In this document: piece by piece, positions 8,342 through 15,794 of the stretch
Layout: each line of letters starts with the position of its first letter
How positions within the stretch are numbered: the stretch's first letter is position 1
From: UBA7398 sp947491605
GTDB lineage: Bacteria > Actinomycetota > Actinomycetes > Nanopelagicales > Nanopelagicaceae
Assembly (NCBI GenBank): GCA_947491605.1
Contig: CANLJW010000014.1
Span: 1-30,633 of the forward strand
Reading direction: 5' to 3'
Length of the DNA: 30,633 nt
Made by a program: the position numbers and the translations under genes
Notes under the pieces: model-generated
Databases searched by the model: none
Told to the model about the DNA's origin: nothing
What the model saw: only the letters and a program-made list of their open reading frames with translations

Positions 8342-8861
8342 CTAATTCAGCTCTTGTAGTTGCTAACAACTCTGGCAAAACTTTTGTCTGACCGATTATT
8401 GGCATGAAATTTGCATCGCCACTCCATCTTGGTACCACATGTTGATGAATATGTTCGGCGACCCCCGCCCCAGAAATTGCGCCTTGATTCATTCCCAAAT
8501 TAAAACCAGCGCATTTAGAAACCTTTCGGAGCACTGCCATTGCTTTTGCGCTAAATTCAGTAATCTCGTTACGTTCTGAAATAGTCAACTCAGTTAAGTC
8601 AGCAACATGGCGATTGGCGCAAATCAACATATGACCGGCGTTATATGGGTAAAGATTCATTACGGCATAGACTTCATTGCCGCGGGCCACAATTAGCGCA
8701 GCTTCGTCACTCATTTTAGGAATTTCACAAAATGGGCATTTAATTTCGTTCCCATCCAGCGGCCGATTTTCCCCAGTCAAATAGGCCATCCGATGCGGTG
8801 CCCATATCCGTTGCCATCGATCCGGCATTCCCACACCACCGGGTATCTGGTTATTATCCAT
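8325..8861 (-). CDS. HIT-family nucleotide phosphohydrolase/phosphorylase
   Basis: A 178-residue histidine-triad protein with H137, H139 and H141 in HIHQHVVPRW. Zinc-binding cysteines C42 and C45 (CPFC) and NAGHMLICANRH match the actinobacterial branch that includes the mycobacterial Ap4A phosphorylase (Rv2613c type), which cleaves diadenosine polyphosphates. It starts 10 bases after the thrS stop and is probably co-transcribed with thrS, a sensible pairing because aminoacyl-tRNA synthetases make Ap4A. The exact substrate is inferred from family and context. A second ATG 11 codons in is a possible alternative start. Confidence 0.88.
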   Translation of the reverse strand: MDNNQIPGGVGMPDRWQRIWAPHRMAYLTGENRPLDGNEIKCPFCEIPKMSDEAALIVARGNEVYAVMNLYPYNAGHMLICANRHVADLTELTISERNEITEFSAKAMAVLRKVSKCAGFNLGMNQGAISGAGVAEHIHQHVVPRWSGDANFMPIIGQTKVLPELLATTRAELAKAWE

Positions 8862-8870
8862 AAAGAGATA

Positions 8871-10898
8871 TCAAACTTGGGCGCGTTCCGCGACGGCTTT
8901 TTGAATCTCAGAAATTGCATCCGCAATCGCAATTCCATTTTTTTGGTCGCCGTTTCGGTATCTAAAAGAGAGCGCATTCGCAGTAACGTCTGCTTCGCCC
9001 GCAATAATCATAAATGGGATTTTTTCGGTCTGGGCATTTCGAATTTTTTTCTGCATCCGATCATCGGAAGCGTCAATCTCCGCGCGGATCCCCAAGCTCC
9101 GCATCTCTTTTACAATTTTTTCCAAATACGGGATATAAATATCGGCAACTGGTATTGCCCGAACTTGGACGGGAGCTAACCACGGTGGGAAAGCGCCGGC
9201 ATAGTGCTCGGTCAGAACACCAAAAAATCTTTCGATAGATCCAAATAGTGCGCGATGAATCATTACCGGGCGTTTTTTACTGCCATCTGGAGCGGTGTAT
9301 TCAAGTTCAAAACGTTGCGGTAATTGAAAATCAACTTGGATGGTCGACATTTGCCAGGTACGACCAATTGCATCCTTCGCTTGCACTGAAATTTTCGGAC
9401 CGTAGAAAGCAGCCCCACCTTTATCCAAAACTAACTCTAGGTTCTGTTTTTCGGCAGCTTGGCGGAGCGATTCGGTCGCTTCTTCCCAATCCTTATCTTC
9501 ACCTACAAATTTGGTTTCATTTTTGGTAGAGAGTTCAAGGTAAAAATCGTTCAAGCCATAATCACGTAACAGATTCAAGACAAATGTTAAAAGGCTATCG
9601 AGTTCCCCCGCCATCTGTTCCGCGGTGCAGTAAATATGAGCATCGTCTTGGGTGAAACCTCGCGCTCTAGTTATCCCATGAATTACCCCAGATTTTTCGT
9701 AGCGATAAACCGTGCCAAATTCAAATAGTCGAAGTGGCAATTCCCGATAAGAACGACCTCGGGATGCATAAATCAAATTATGAAACGGACAATTCATCGG
9801 TTTCATGTAGTACTGCTGGCCTTGTTTTTTTATGGTGCCATCGGCATGAAGTTCCTCATCCATGATCATCGGCGGATACATGCCATCGGCATACCATTCC
9901 AAATGTCCGGACCGTTCAAATAGCGCCGCTTTTGTTAAATGTGGTGAGTAAACAAATTCATATCCTTCTACTTCATGGCGATGCCGCGAATAATCTTCCA
10001 TTGCACGACGCACGATTCCACCCTTTGGATGAAACACCGCCAAACCTGAACCAATTTCTTCTGGGAACGAAAATAAATCTAATTCGGCTCCGAGTTTTCG
10101 ATGGTCTCGCTTTTCTGCTTCCGCCAACATCAATAAATATTGGTCTAGCGATTCTTGCGACGGCCAAGCTGTCCCATAAATTCGCTGCAGCATTGGGTTC
10201 TTTTCCGAACCACGCCAATACGCGCCAGCGCTCCGCATCAATTTAAATGCTGGAATATATTTTGTGGATGGCAAATGTGGCCCGCGACATAAATCGCTCC
10301 ACACTGGTTGGCCATCTCTGCCTAAATTGTCGTAAATAGTTAATTCGCCAGCGCCAACTTCAACGTCAGCACCATCATCGGTTGCAGTTGATTTTAACTT
10401 AACTAATTCGCATTTATAAGGTTCGCGGTATAACTCTTTTAAGGCTTCTGCATCTGTAGTGGTTCGACGTTTAAAACGTTGGCCATCTTTGATAATTTTC
10501 TTCATAGATTTTTCTAAAACTTCTAAATCAACGGGCGTGAATGGACGTTCTGGATCGAAGTCGTAATAGAAGCCATCGGTGATTGGCGGTCCAATTCCTA
10601 ATCGGGTTTGTGAGAAAGTACTTTGGACTGCTTGCGCAAGCACATGCGCAGTGGAGTGTCTTAAAACCATTAAGCCTTCGGGTGAATCAATCGATAACCC
10701 TTCAATCACATCACCAGGCTTTACATCGCTCCATAAATCCTTGAGCTCACCGTTTATTTTGCATACAACAATTGCATTAGCACCAGCCCCAGTGCGATCT
10801 ACCGCTTGGCTGGCAAATATTTGGGTAACTTTTTGGTCAGCGTTTACTTTAACCAGAACGCCATCGACTGTAATCTCGATGGCTTCGGCGCTAGACAT
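8871..10898 (-). CDS. thrS: threonyl-tRNA synthetase
   Basis: ThrRS charges tRNA-Thr and edits Ser-tRNA-Thr. The 675-residue protein has the full architecture: TGS domain (about 1-65); second N-terminal domain with HSTAH (H81, H85) and CRGPHL for editing; class II core with the zinc cysteine in MNCPFH, motif 2 in ITRARGFTQDDAH, and motif 3 in HRALFGSIERF; and a C-terminal anticodon-binding domain from about residue 565. Translation begins at the ATG at 10898 with no Shine-Dalgarno; TAGCCT lies 6 bases upstream, so the message is probably leaderless. No T-box-like leader is possible with such a start. Confidence 0.97.
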   Translation of the reverse strand: MSSAEAIEITVDGVLVKVNADQKVTQIFASQAVDRTGAGANAIVVCKINGELKDLWSDVKPGDVIEGLSIDSPEGLMVLRHSTAHVLAQAVQSTFSQTRLGIGPPITDGFYYDFDPERPFTPVDLEVLEKSMKKIIKDGQRFKRRTTTDAEALKELYREPYKCELVKLKSTATDDGADVEVGAGELTIYDNLGRDGQPVWSDLCRGPHLPSTKYIPAFKLMRSAGAYWRGSEKNPMLQRIYGTAWPSQESLDQYLLMLAEAEKRDHRKLGAELDLFSFPEEIGSGLAVFHPKGGIVRRAMEDYSRHRHEVEGYEFVYSPHLTKAALFERSGHLEWYADGMYPPMIMDEELHADGTIKKQGQQYYMKPMNCPFHNLIYASRGRSYRELPLRLFEFGTVYRYEKSGVIHGITRARGFTQDDAHIYCTAEQMAGELDSLLTFVLNLLRDYGLNDFYLELSTKNETKFVGEDKDWEEATESLRQAAEKQNLELVLDKGGAAFYGPKISVQAKDAIGRTWQMSTIQVDFQLPQRFELEYTAPDGSKKRPVMIHRALFGSIERFFGVLTEHYAGAFPPWLAPVQVRAIPVADIYIPYLEKIVKEMRSLGIRAEIDASDDRMQKKIRNAQTEKIPFMIIAGEADVTANALSFRYRNGDQKNGIAIADAISEIQKAVAERAQV

Positions 10899-10904
10899 GG
10901 TGCG

Positions 10905-10910
10905 AGGCTA
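10905..10910 (-). promoter_or_regulatory. -10-like element for leaderless thrS
   Basis: The minus strand reads TAGCCT, 6 bases (CGCACC), then the thrS ATG, the same geometry as before ruvC, pabB, the ROK gene and the MFS gene. It lies in the 44-base gap between the PGPGW protein gene and thrS. Confidence 0.55.
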
Positions 10911-10942
10911 CCAAAGTTAAATGCAAAGACGTTGGAGGCGAA

Positions 10943-11263
10943 TTATTTGCTGTAATAAATTAATACTGCGACGATTGAAATCAAGAGCCCGCCCGCAATT
11001 ATTAGGTATTTTCCCCAAAGCGGCAGCCCAGATTTTTCCGCAGCCGATTTAGCGAGGTTTTTAGTTTTAAGCATAGCTCGGGCTGCCCAGGCAAATTCGG
11101 TTGCTAAAATTCCAAGACCCGCGAGTAACACTAAAACTCCAGGACCAGGAGCAATTAAAAGAAATCCGCCAAAGATGGTAATACCGCCACCCATAACTCC
11201 AATAAAAGTTCGCCAAATCAATTCACCGGCTGAAGTTTTCTTCATCCAATTCCGCAATTTCAT
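10943..11263 (-). CDS. PGPGW-type small transmembrane protein
   Basis: A 106-residue protein with two hydrophobic stretches (about 17-50 and 84-103) around a short basic loop. The segment LIAPGPGVLVLLAGLGILATEFAWA matches the PGPGW / TIGR02611 family of uncharacterised actinobacterial membrane proteins, with V in place of the usual W after PGPG. Its ATG overlaps the stop of the aminotransferase-like gene by four bases, so it is translationally coupled to the folate genes. Whether it has any part in folate metabolism is unknown. Confidence 0.8.
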   Translation of the reverse strand: MKLRNWMKKTSAGELIWRTFIGVMGGGITIFGGFLLIAPGPGVLVLLAGLGILATEFAWAARAMLKTKNLAKSAAEKSGLPLWGKYLIIAGGLLISIVAVLIYYSK

Positions 11264-12048
11264 GGTTGCAGTTTACTCCAAACCCAGTCATTAAATTCCG
11301 AAATGAGTTTTGCGCCATTTGCGCTACTTTGATTTTCGGTATTGTTGTACCTATTAATTGGGCGAATTCCCTTGGCGCTTGAGAGTAAATAACTGGCGCG
11401 ACACTTCTGTAAATCGGCAGGGGTAATGTCGAGTTCTGCTACCCCAAAATATTCAATCAAAAAGGCGCGCGTTATGCCGGGTAAGCACCCAGAAGAAAGC
11501 GGCGGTGTGAAGAATTTGCCATCGCTCTCCCATAAAACATTCGCAACCGCAGATTCGGCAACGTTTCCGGCCAAGTTCTTAAAAATGACATCATCTGCGC
11601 CAGCGCTATGCGCAACCCGGAGCGCGTGGGCGTTCTCACCATAAGAGAGCGTTTTAATCCCAGCCAAAATTGAGTTCTCGTTTTTTGGATATCGATAGTC
11701 AACCACCGAAAGTTCGTTGCTGGAAAGTTCCAAGACTTTATGTGTAGCCACCCAATCGCCGTTACTTAAAAAGGTTATCCGAATTCGACCATGCTCAATT
11801 TCTTTAGTTGCTTCCAACAACTTTTGCATACCTACTTCAACATCGCTCCGAATAGGTAGCGCAAACCCCAGGATTGCTCCGCTCTTATAGGCTCGATCTA
11901 GGTGACGCGAAAACGCCCAAATTTTTCCATCGATACTCTTTAACGTTTCAAAAATTCCATCTCCCAATAACCAACCGTTTCGGCCGGGGTCACCAGATGC
12001 TGGTAGCACCAAATCTGAAACCAATTCGCCATTAAATAGAACCTTCAA
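11260..12048 (-). CDS. pabC: class IV aminotransferase fold, likely 4-amino-4-deoxychorismate lyase
   Basis: PabC releases pyruvate from aminodeoxychorismate to give 4-aminobenzoate for folate. The chosen 262-residue frame starts at TTG (12048), forming a TTGA overlap with the pabB stop; product MKVLFNGELV matches the family N-terminus. A longer frame to 12126 would add 26 residues inside pabB and looks spurious. Fold-type IV PLP features are visible: GDGIFETLK near 29, arginine R51, the likely Schiff-base lysine K132 in IKTLSYGENA, and E165 with N170 in GNVAESAVAN. Branched-chain or D-amino-acid transaminases share the fold; the fused translation with pabB favours PabC. Confidence 0.82.
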   Translation of the reverse strand: MKVLFNGELVSDLVLPASGDPGRNGWLLGDGIFETLKSIDGKIWAFSRHLDRAYKSGAILGFALPIRSDVEVGMQKLLEATKEIEHGRIRITFLSNGDWVATHKVLELSSNELSVVDYRYPKNENSILAGIKTLSYGENAHALRVAHSAGADDVIFKNLAGNVAESAVANVLWESDGKFFTPPLSSGCLPGITRAFLIEYFGVAELDITPADLQKCRASYLLSSAKGIRPINRYNNTENQSSANGAKLISEFNDWVWSKLQP

Positions 12049-13088
12049 AATTTCACTGCACTTTCCACGGTTTTCCCGCTTGCAATTGCGATCAATCGAT
12101 TCGCTTTCAATTCGGTCTCTTCCCATTCCGATGCCGCGTTACTCCCCCAGGTAATGCCCGCGCCCGTTCCAAATCGCAAATAACCATCACGTTGATTCCA
12201 GAAAGTTCGAATTCCAACGGCAAGGTTTGCATCACCATCACAGACCCAACCAATCGCACCGCAATATGGGCCGCGACTAATTGGTTCCATCCTAGAAATA
12301 ACTTCTAGCGCGGAGCTTTTAGGTGCGCCGCTTACAGATCCAGGTGCCATCATTGCTGCAAAAATATCTACCCAAGAAATGTTCTTGCGAAGAGTTCCAC
12401 TCACATCAGAAACCAAATGGTATAGACCTGGATGTTTTTCGATTCCGAGCAATCGCGGGACTGCCACAGTACCGGTTTCGCAAATTACACTTAGATCATT
12501 TCGAATCAAATCTACAATCATTACATTCTCTGCTAAATCCTTTTCCAGAAATTCGCTAGTTGCTGATGTTCCTTTGATTGGGCTAGATATAATGTTTCGC
12601 TCTCCTTGTACAGTTTTCGCCACTCGCATAAATAGCTCTGGCGATGCAGATGCGATTTCCATTGTGGGTAAATTTAAATAGAGGCTATGGGGCGCTGGAT
12701 TATTTTTTAATAGATCACCCATCAAAGGTTGCAGTGAAAGCCCATCTGGAATTGGCGCAGATAGAATCCGACAAGCGTTAACTTGGTAAACCCAGCCATC
12801 TGCAATTTCGTTTCGAATTGTTTCCACATAATTCAGATATTCATTACGAGAAAACGAACTCTCCCATTTTGTGGCTATCCCTAGCCACTCCCCTTCGCCA
12901 ACGAATTCACTCTCACTTACCGTTTCAAATCTGGCAAAAGTTGGTTCGCCAACAAACGGCGCAATTACTGCCCAAAATCCGGGTTCATCTAGCGCCGCAA
13001 CATCATGTCGAATCTCAAGACAGTTTCGAGCGCTTTTTCCGGCCATCCAGAAATATGGTTCGGAGTGCGTCTTCGCAAATTCCAACAT
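12045..13088 (-). CDS. pabB: aminodeoxychorismate synthase component I
   Basis: PabB aminates chorismate to aminodeoxychorismate with ammonia from a glutaminase partner (PabA), which is not in this window. Chorismate-binding motifs are all present: VYQVNACR near 100, PIKGT with K172, DLIRNDLS, GSVSGAPK and GIRTFW. The lysine in PIKGT marks PabB; anthranilate synthase (TrpE) has alanine there. I chose the ATG at 13088 (347 residues) because TACCTT lies exactly 6 bases upstream, a leaderless promoter layout; a TTG at 13106 would be the longer option. At about 350 residues it lacks most of the N-terminal part of full-length PabB. Confidence 0.88.
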   Translation of the reverse strand: MLEFAKTHSEPYFWMAGKSARNCLEIRHDVAALDEPGFWAVIAPFVGEPTFARFETVSESEFVGEGEWLGIATKWESSFSRNEYLNYVETIRNEIADGWVYQVNACRILSAPIPDGLSLQPLMGDLLKNNPAPHSLYLNLPTMEIASASPELFMRVAKTVQGERNIISSPIKGTSATSEFLEKDLAENVMIVDLIRNDLSVICETGTVAVPRLLGIEKHPGLYHLVSDVSGTLRKNISWVDIFAAMMAPGSVSGAPKSSALEVISRMEPISRGPYCGAIGWVCDGDANLAVGIRTFWNQRDGYLRFGTGAGITWGSNAASEWEETELKANRLIAIASGKTVESAVKF

Positions 13089-13094
13089 GACGCG

Positions 13095-13100
13095 AAGGTA
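13095..13100 (-). promoter_or_regulatory. -10-like element for leaderless pabB
   Basis: The minus strand reads TACCTT, then CGCGTC, then the ATG at 13088. The TANNNT hexamer and 6-base spacer match the other leaderless candidates and decide the start codon in favour of this ATG. Confidence 0.5.
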
Positions 13101-13198
13101 CTCCAATGGCTCAAACTTTCGACTTGGGAGATGCGCCTTAACTGCGATAGATTTCCCCCTGCTCTTGCTGGTCGATTCTCTCGGGTAGCTGGAGTTTT

Positions 13199-13271
13199 GC
13201 GGACGTAGCGCAGTTGGTAGCGCGGAACCTTGCCAAGGTTCAGGTCGCCGGTTCGATCCCGGTCGTCCGCT
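13199..13271 (+). tRNA. tRNA-Gly (anticodon GCC)
   Basis: A 73-base cloverleaf: acceptor GCGGACG pairs with CGTCCGC; anticodon stem GAACC/GGTTC with loop TTGCCAA places GCC at 13232-13234; the T arm is GCCGGTTCGATCCCGGT; discriminator base T73 is typical of tRNA-Gly. CCA is not encoded. Confidence 0.96.
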
Positions 13272-13290
13272 CGGTTAATCAAATACCCAT

Positions 13291-13364
13291 GGTCGGGTGG
13301 CCGAGAGGCGAGGCTCGGGACTGCAAATCCCGCTACACGGGTTCAAATCCCGTCCCGACCTCCA
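13291..13364 (+). tRNA. tRNA-Cys (anticodon GCA)
   Basis: Acceptor GGTCGGG pairs with CCCGACC; anticodon stem CGGGA/TCCCG with loop CTGCAAA places GCA at 13323-13325; T arm is CGGGTTCAAATCCCG; discriminator T at 13361 is as expected for tRNA-Cys. CCA is encoded (13362-13364), unlike the other two tRNAs here. It lies 19 bases after tRNA-Gly and is probably co-transcribed. Confidence 0.95.
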
Positions 13365-13389
13365 CATTTTTAATTGAAAACTGATGCCG

Positions 13390-13395
13390 TAAAGT
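13390..13395 (+). promoter_or_regulatory. -10-like element for leaderless ROK gene
   Basis: TAAAGT is followed by exactly 6 bases (CGGCGC) and the ATG at 13402, so transcription would begin at the start codon. No convincing Shine-Dalgarno is present. Confidence 0.5.
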
Positions 13396-13401
13396 CGGCG
13401 C

Positions 13402-14340
13402 ATGTCATTAGCCCAATATCTCCTCGGAATCGATGTTGGTGGCACAAAAATAACGATTGGGCTCTACAACGCAAAGTGCGAACTCCAGAAAAGCAATCGA
13501 ATTGATTCTGGAAATCGCTCTGCTACAGATATTGAATCCGATATTCGAAATGCAATTTCGGAGTTAGCGAAACTGCAAAGTTTGATTGTGAGCGTCGGAA
13601 TCTCCAGCGTTGGACCGATTAATTTGCAACGGATCGAAATTAGCCCCGTAAATATTCCAGATTTTCGAAAATTTCCATTAGGTGAAATTATCCTTGATGA
13701 GTTGGCTAAGTTTGGTTCACATCCGCAAATCGCGATCCAAGGCGACATTATTGGAATGGCTCGTGCCGAAGTATTTCTCGACCCCACGCTAACCGAGACG
13801 ACTGCTTTTCTAGTAAATGCTGGCACCGGAATTGGCGGAGCTTTGATTGATAACGGAAAAGTTTTAACCGGTGATACTGGAAATTCTGGATATTTTGGCC
13901 ATGCTTCCGTTGCGTTCGATGGCCCGATTTGCAAATGCGGCGCATTTGGCTGCGTTGAATATTACGCCGGCGGCGCTGCGATGGTTCTTAGAGGAAAAGA
14001 TAACGGGATTGTGACACCTCTTTCAAATTTTGCAACGCTAAATTCCTTGGCAGAATCTGGCAACATCGCTGCAATCGCAACAATTGAAATTGGAGCTACT
14101 GCTATCGCACAAGCCACTGTTAATGTAATGCTTATTAATGACCTTACTAAAATTATCGTAACTGGTGGCGTTGTCCTAAGTTCTGATATTTTCTACGAAA
14201 AAATGGTCTCTGAGATTGCCTTAAGAATTCAGCCACACGCATTTTTAATTGGATTTCAGATTCGAAAAGCGCTACTAGGTAGCAGTAGTGCCGAATTAGG
14301 AGCAGCACTTTTAGCACGTGAAGTACTATTAACCTCATGA
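13402..14340 (+). CDS. ROK-family sugar kinase with altered sugar-binding motif
   Basis: A 312-residue ROK protein: phosphate-1 motif GIDVGGTK (residues 9-16), catalytic-base position D115 in QGDIIG, phosphate-2 GTGIGG (141-146), and zinc site CKCGAFGC with C177, C179, C184 and H167, then E186. No DNA-binding helix-turn-helix precedes it, so it is a kinase rather than an NagC/XylR-type repressor. Two sugar-contact positions depart from the family: the ExGH glutamate is Y164 (GYFGH), and the usual ND before the helix is GD. The substrate is therefore uncertain; the overlapping phosphomannose-isomerase-like gene suggests mannose or fructose. A leaderless start is likely. Confidence 0.85.
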   Translation: MSLAQYLLGIDVGGTKITIGLYNAKCELQKSNRIDSGNRSATDIESDIRNAISELAKLQSLIVSVGISSVGPINLQRIEISPVNIPDFRKFPLGEIILDELAKFGSHPQIAIQGDIIGMARAEVFLDPTLTETTAFLVNAGTGIGGALIDNGKVLTGDTGNSGYFGHASVAFDGPICKCGAFGCVEYYAGGAAMVLRGKDNGIVTPLSNFATLNSLAESGNIAAIATIEIGATAIAQATVNVMLINDLTKIIVTGGVVLSSDIFYEKMVSEIALRIQPHAFLIGFQIRKALLGSSSAELGAALLAREVLLTS

Positions 14341-14684
14341 GTTTAGAGAAGTCAGACCGCCCTTGGGGTAGTTACGAAGTACTGCTCGAAACCCCTACCC
14401 ATAAAATCAAAACCATAACCGTTAAATCTGGGGCAAGGCTTTCACTACAACGTCATCAAAAAAGAGCAGAACATTGGTTTATTGTTTCTGGCAATGCGCT
14501 GGTAACCGTCGGCGAAAATAAATTTGAGAAGTTTGCATACACTTCTGTAGATATAGAGATTGGCCAGTTACATAGAATTGAAAATATCGGAAGTATGGAC
14601 CTCGTCTTTATTGAAGTCCAAACTGGCACATACTTCGGTGAAGATGACATCGAGCGTGTTGAAGATGATTTTGGGCGGGCATAA
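14337..14684 (+). CDS. stand-alone cupin, type II phosphomannose isomerase-like
   Basis: A 115-residue cupin matching the C-terminal isomerase half of bifunctional mannose-1-phosphate guanylyltransferase / phosphomannose isomerases: RPWGSYEVL, VKSGARLSLQRH, RAEHWFIVSGNA, GQLHRIENIG and IEVQTGTYFGEDDIERVEDDFGR. Likely metal ligands are H40, E45, H46 and H79. It would interconvert mannose 6-phosphate and fructose 6-phosphate, feeding GDP-mannose for PimA. The ATG overlaps the ROK kinase stop by four bases, so the two are co-translated. The nucleotidyltransferase half is absent. Confidence 0.85.
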   Translation: MSLEKSDRPWGSYEVLLETPTHKIKTITVKSGARLSLQRHQKRAEHWFIVSGNALVTVGENKFEKFAYTSVDIEIGQLHRIENIGSMDLVFIEVQTGTYFGEDDIERVEDDFGRA

Positions 14685-14692
14685 ATCCAATA

Positions 14693-14698
14693 TATGAT
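14693..14698 (+). promoter_or_regulatory. -10 element for tRNA-Val
   Basis: TATGAT lies 15 bases before the first base of tRNA-Val, in the 29-base gap after the cupin gene. A weak -35-like TTGGGC sits 16 bases upstream, inside the cupin frame. Confidence 0.45.
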
Positions 14699-14713
14699 TC
14701 ACTAAGAAAAGAA

Positions 14714-14786
14714 GGACCGTTGGCGCAGCTGGTAGCGCGTTTCCTCGACATGGAAAAGGTCACTGGTTCGATCCCAGTACGGTCCA
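14714..14786 (+). tRNA. tRNA-Val (anticodon GAC)
   Basis: A 73-base cloverleaf: acceptor GGACCGT pairs with ACGGTCC; anticodon stem TTTCC/GGAAA with loop TCGACAT gives anticodon GAC; T arm ACTGGTTCGATCCCAGT; discriminator A73. CCA is not encoded. Its last 30 bases plus one downstream C are repeated exactly about 1 kb downstream, marking it as an integration target. Confidence 0.96.
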
Positions 14787-14787
14787 C
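14757..14787 (+). repeat. 31-bp direct repeat, tRNA-side copy (att-like)
   Basis: From the variable loop through the T arm and 3' acceptor strand of tRNA-Val to one base past the discriminator, this 31-base segment is identical to 15764-15794. The flanking bases differ on both sides (A versus T upstream, G versus T downstream), so the repeat is exactly 31 bp. It contains the T-arm inverted repeat ACTGG/CCAGT, the kind of symmetric core used by tRNA-targeting tyrosine recombinases. Confidence 0.9.
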
Positions 14788-14796
14788 GTAGAACGA

Positions 14797-15741
14797 CTAA
14801 CTATCTAGAAATACTCGCAGCCTTCGAAGCGTCTCTTCCAAATATGTCGGAATCATTTCTTGGTGTTCTTGATTATTGGTTTCATAGAGATAGTTGAGCA
14901 GCATGAGACGTCTATGAATGAGAAGCATCTCTAGATCTGCCTTCGTGTGCGGTGGTAATTGCCTTACTGATGTATATCCATTGAGCATGGCCTCATCTTG
15001 TTCCGGCGTATCCAAATAATATAGAGCTGTTGCAATATCTTGAATTGGTAAACCAATCCCACTGTCATCAAAATCAAATATGGAAAGTTGATTGTTATGC
15101 CATTTCATGTTCCAGCCATGCAGATCGGCATGAATGATTTGAGGATTTTCTCGAGAATAAAGTGCATCGGTTCTAGAGATAATTTTCTTGAATGCAGCAG
15201 AAATCAAATCCTTTTCCCCACTATCTAATTTGCTCTTGTCGCTGAGCAAGAAATCTTCCGTTTCCCAAAACGGATCTTGGAAGGATGGAAGCGCCGCATC
15301 ACTTGGAAGGACAAAATCCTTCGATGACGCATGCATTCGCGCCATTGCCTGACCTAATGCATGCAACTGCTCCAGAGTCGGTTCATCGCCAACTTCTTCA
15401 CCATCGAGCCACGAATAGAGAATGCAATTAAGTTCTCGTCCACTATGAGCATGCGTCACAGTAGTGACGAATTTTCCGGATCTATTTGCTATTGGCCGTG
15501 GTGTAAGGATTCCATCCACATTTTCTAGAAATTTTACCCAAGCGACCTCCGCGCGGATATTTTCAGCACTTCGTGGAGAATTGATATTGATACGTAGAGC
15601 GTAATTCGTCGAGTCGGCAGCAGTAACCTTGAAGGTCGCGTTGTACTCATTGTTGATCAAAGAGACTTCATTGACATCCAATAAATAGGAGCCAAGAGCT
15701 GTATGTGCAATCTCAATCAACTCTAATTCGGTAAAGCTCAT
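14797..15741 (-). CDS. SrkA/RdoA-like kinase (APH family), cargo of the tRNA-Val insertion
   Basis: A 314-residue protein with the APH/choline-kinase fold. The catalytic loop is HADLHGWN (H204, D206, N211), followed by the metal-binding FDFDDSG (D223, D225, D226) and an LPIQDIATALYYL segment; E65 is the likely helix-C glutamate. The pattern is closest to COG2334, the SrkA/RdoA Ser/Thr-kinase and homoserine-kinase-like group; a genuine aminoglycoside phosphotransferase is less likely. The substrate is unknown. It fills almost the whole insertion and runs opposite to the tRNA, so it may confer an accessory trait. A TATAAG hexamer at the edge of the far repeat (15759-15764, minus strand) could be its -10. 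Confidence 0.85.
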   Translation of the reverse strand: MSFTELELIEIAHTALGSYLLDVNEVSLINNEYNATFKVTAADSTNYALRININSPRSAENIRAEVAWVKFLENVDGILTPRPIANRSGKFVTTVTHAHSGRELNCILYSWLDGEEVGDEPTLEQLHALGQAMARMHASSKDFVLPSDAALPSFQDPFWETEDFLLSDKSKLDSGEKDLISAAFKKIISRTDALYSRENPQIIHADLHGWNMKWHNNQLSIFDFDDSGIGLPIQDIATALYYLDTPEQDEAMLNGYTSVRQLPPHTKADLEMLLIHRRLMLLNYLYETNNQEHQEMIPTYLEETLRRLRVFLDS

Positions 15742-15763
15742 GGAAGTCTTGGCCCTTTCTTAT

Positions 15764-15794
15764 AGGTCACTGGTTCGATCCCAGTACGGTCCAC
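15764..15794 (+). repeat. 31-bp direct repeat, displaced copy of tRNA-Val 3' end (att-like)
   Basis: Identical to 14757-14787. Upstream sequence (CATGGAAGTCTTGGCCC...) cannot form D or anticodon arms, so this is a tRNA fragment and not a gene. It ends one base before the stop codon of the M48 peptidase gene. Confidence 0.9.

Larger units (their letters stand above)
14788..15794. mobile_element. 1,007-bp single-gene insertion at the 3' end of tRNA-Val
   Basis: The 31-bp tRNA 3' end occurs at 14757-14787 as part of the intact tRNA and again at 15764-15794 as a displaced fragment lacking any tRNA 5' half. This is the signature of site-specific integration at a tRNA gene, where the incoming element restores the tRNA end. 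Between the copies lies only one kinase gene, with 9 bases after its stop and 22 before its start. There is no integrase, excisionase or transposase. The far repeat ends one base before the stop codon of the M48 gene, so the ancestral order would be tRNA-Val directly abutting that gene. It could be a non-autonomous cassette moved in trans, or a decayed remnant. Confidence 0.75.

Noticed and set aside
12049..12126. Longer N-terminus for the PabC-like protein
   Set aside because: The added residues are charged, lie inside pabB and precede the family start; the TTG at 12048 overlaps the pabB stop in TTGA.
13089..13106. TTG start for pabB at 13106
   Set aside because: The ATG at 13088 has a TANNNT element at the same 6-base spacing as other lead genes; the TTG has no support.
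13402..14340. ROK transcriptional repressor
   Set aside because: There is no N-terminal helix-turn-helix; the protein begins directly with the ATP-binding GIDVGGTK.
14797..15741. Aminoglycoside resistance phosphotransferase
   Set aside because: The catalytic motifs fit the broad APH fold, but the overall pattern is closer to the SrkA/RdoA-like group, and nothing nearby suggests resistance.
15764..15794. A second tRNA-Val gene
   Set aside because: Only the variable loop, T arm and 3' acceptor strand are present; the upstream bases give no D arm, anticodon arm or 5' acceptor strand.
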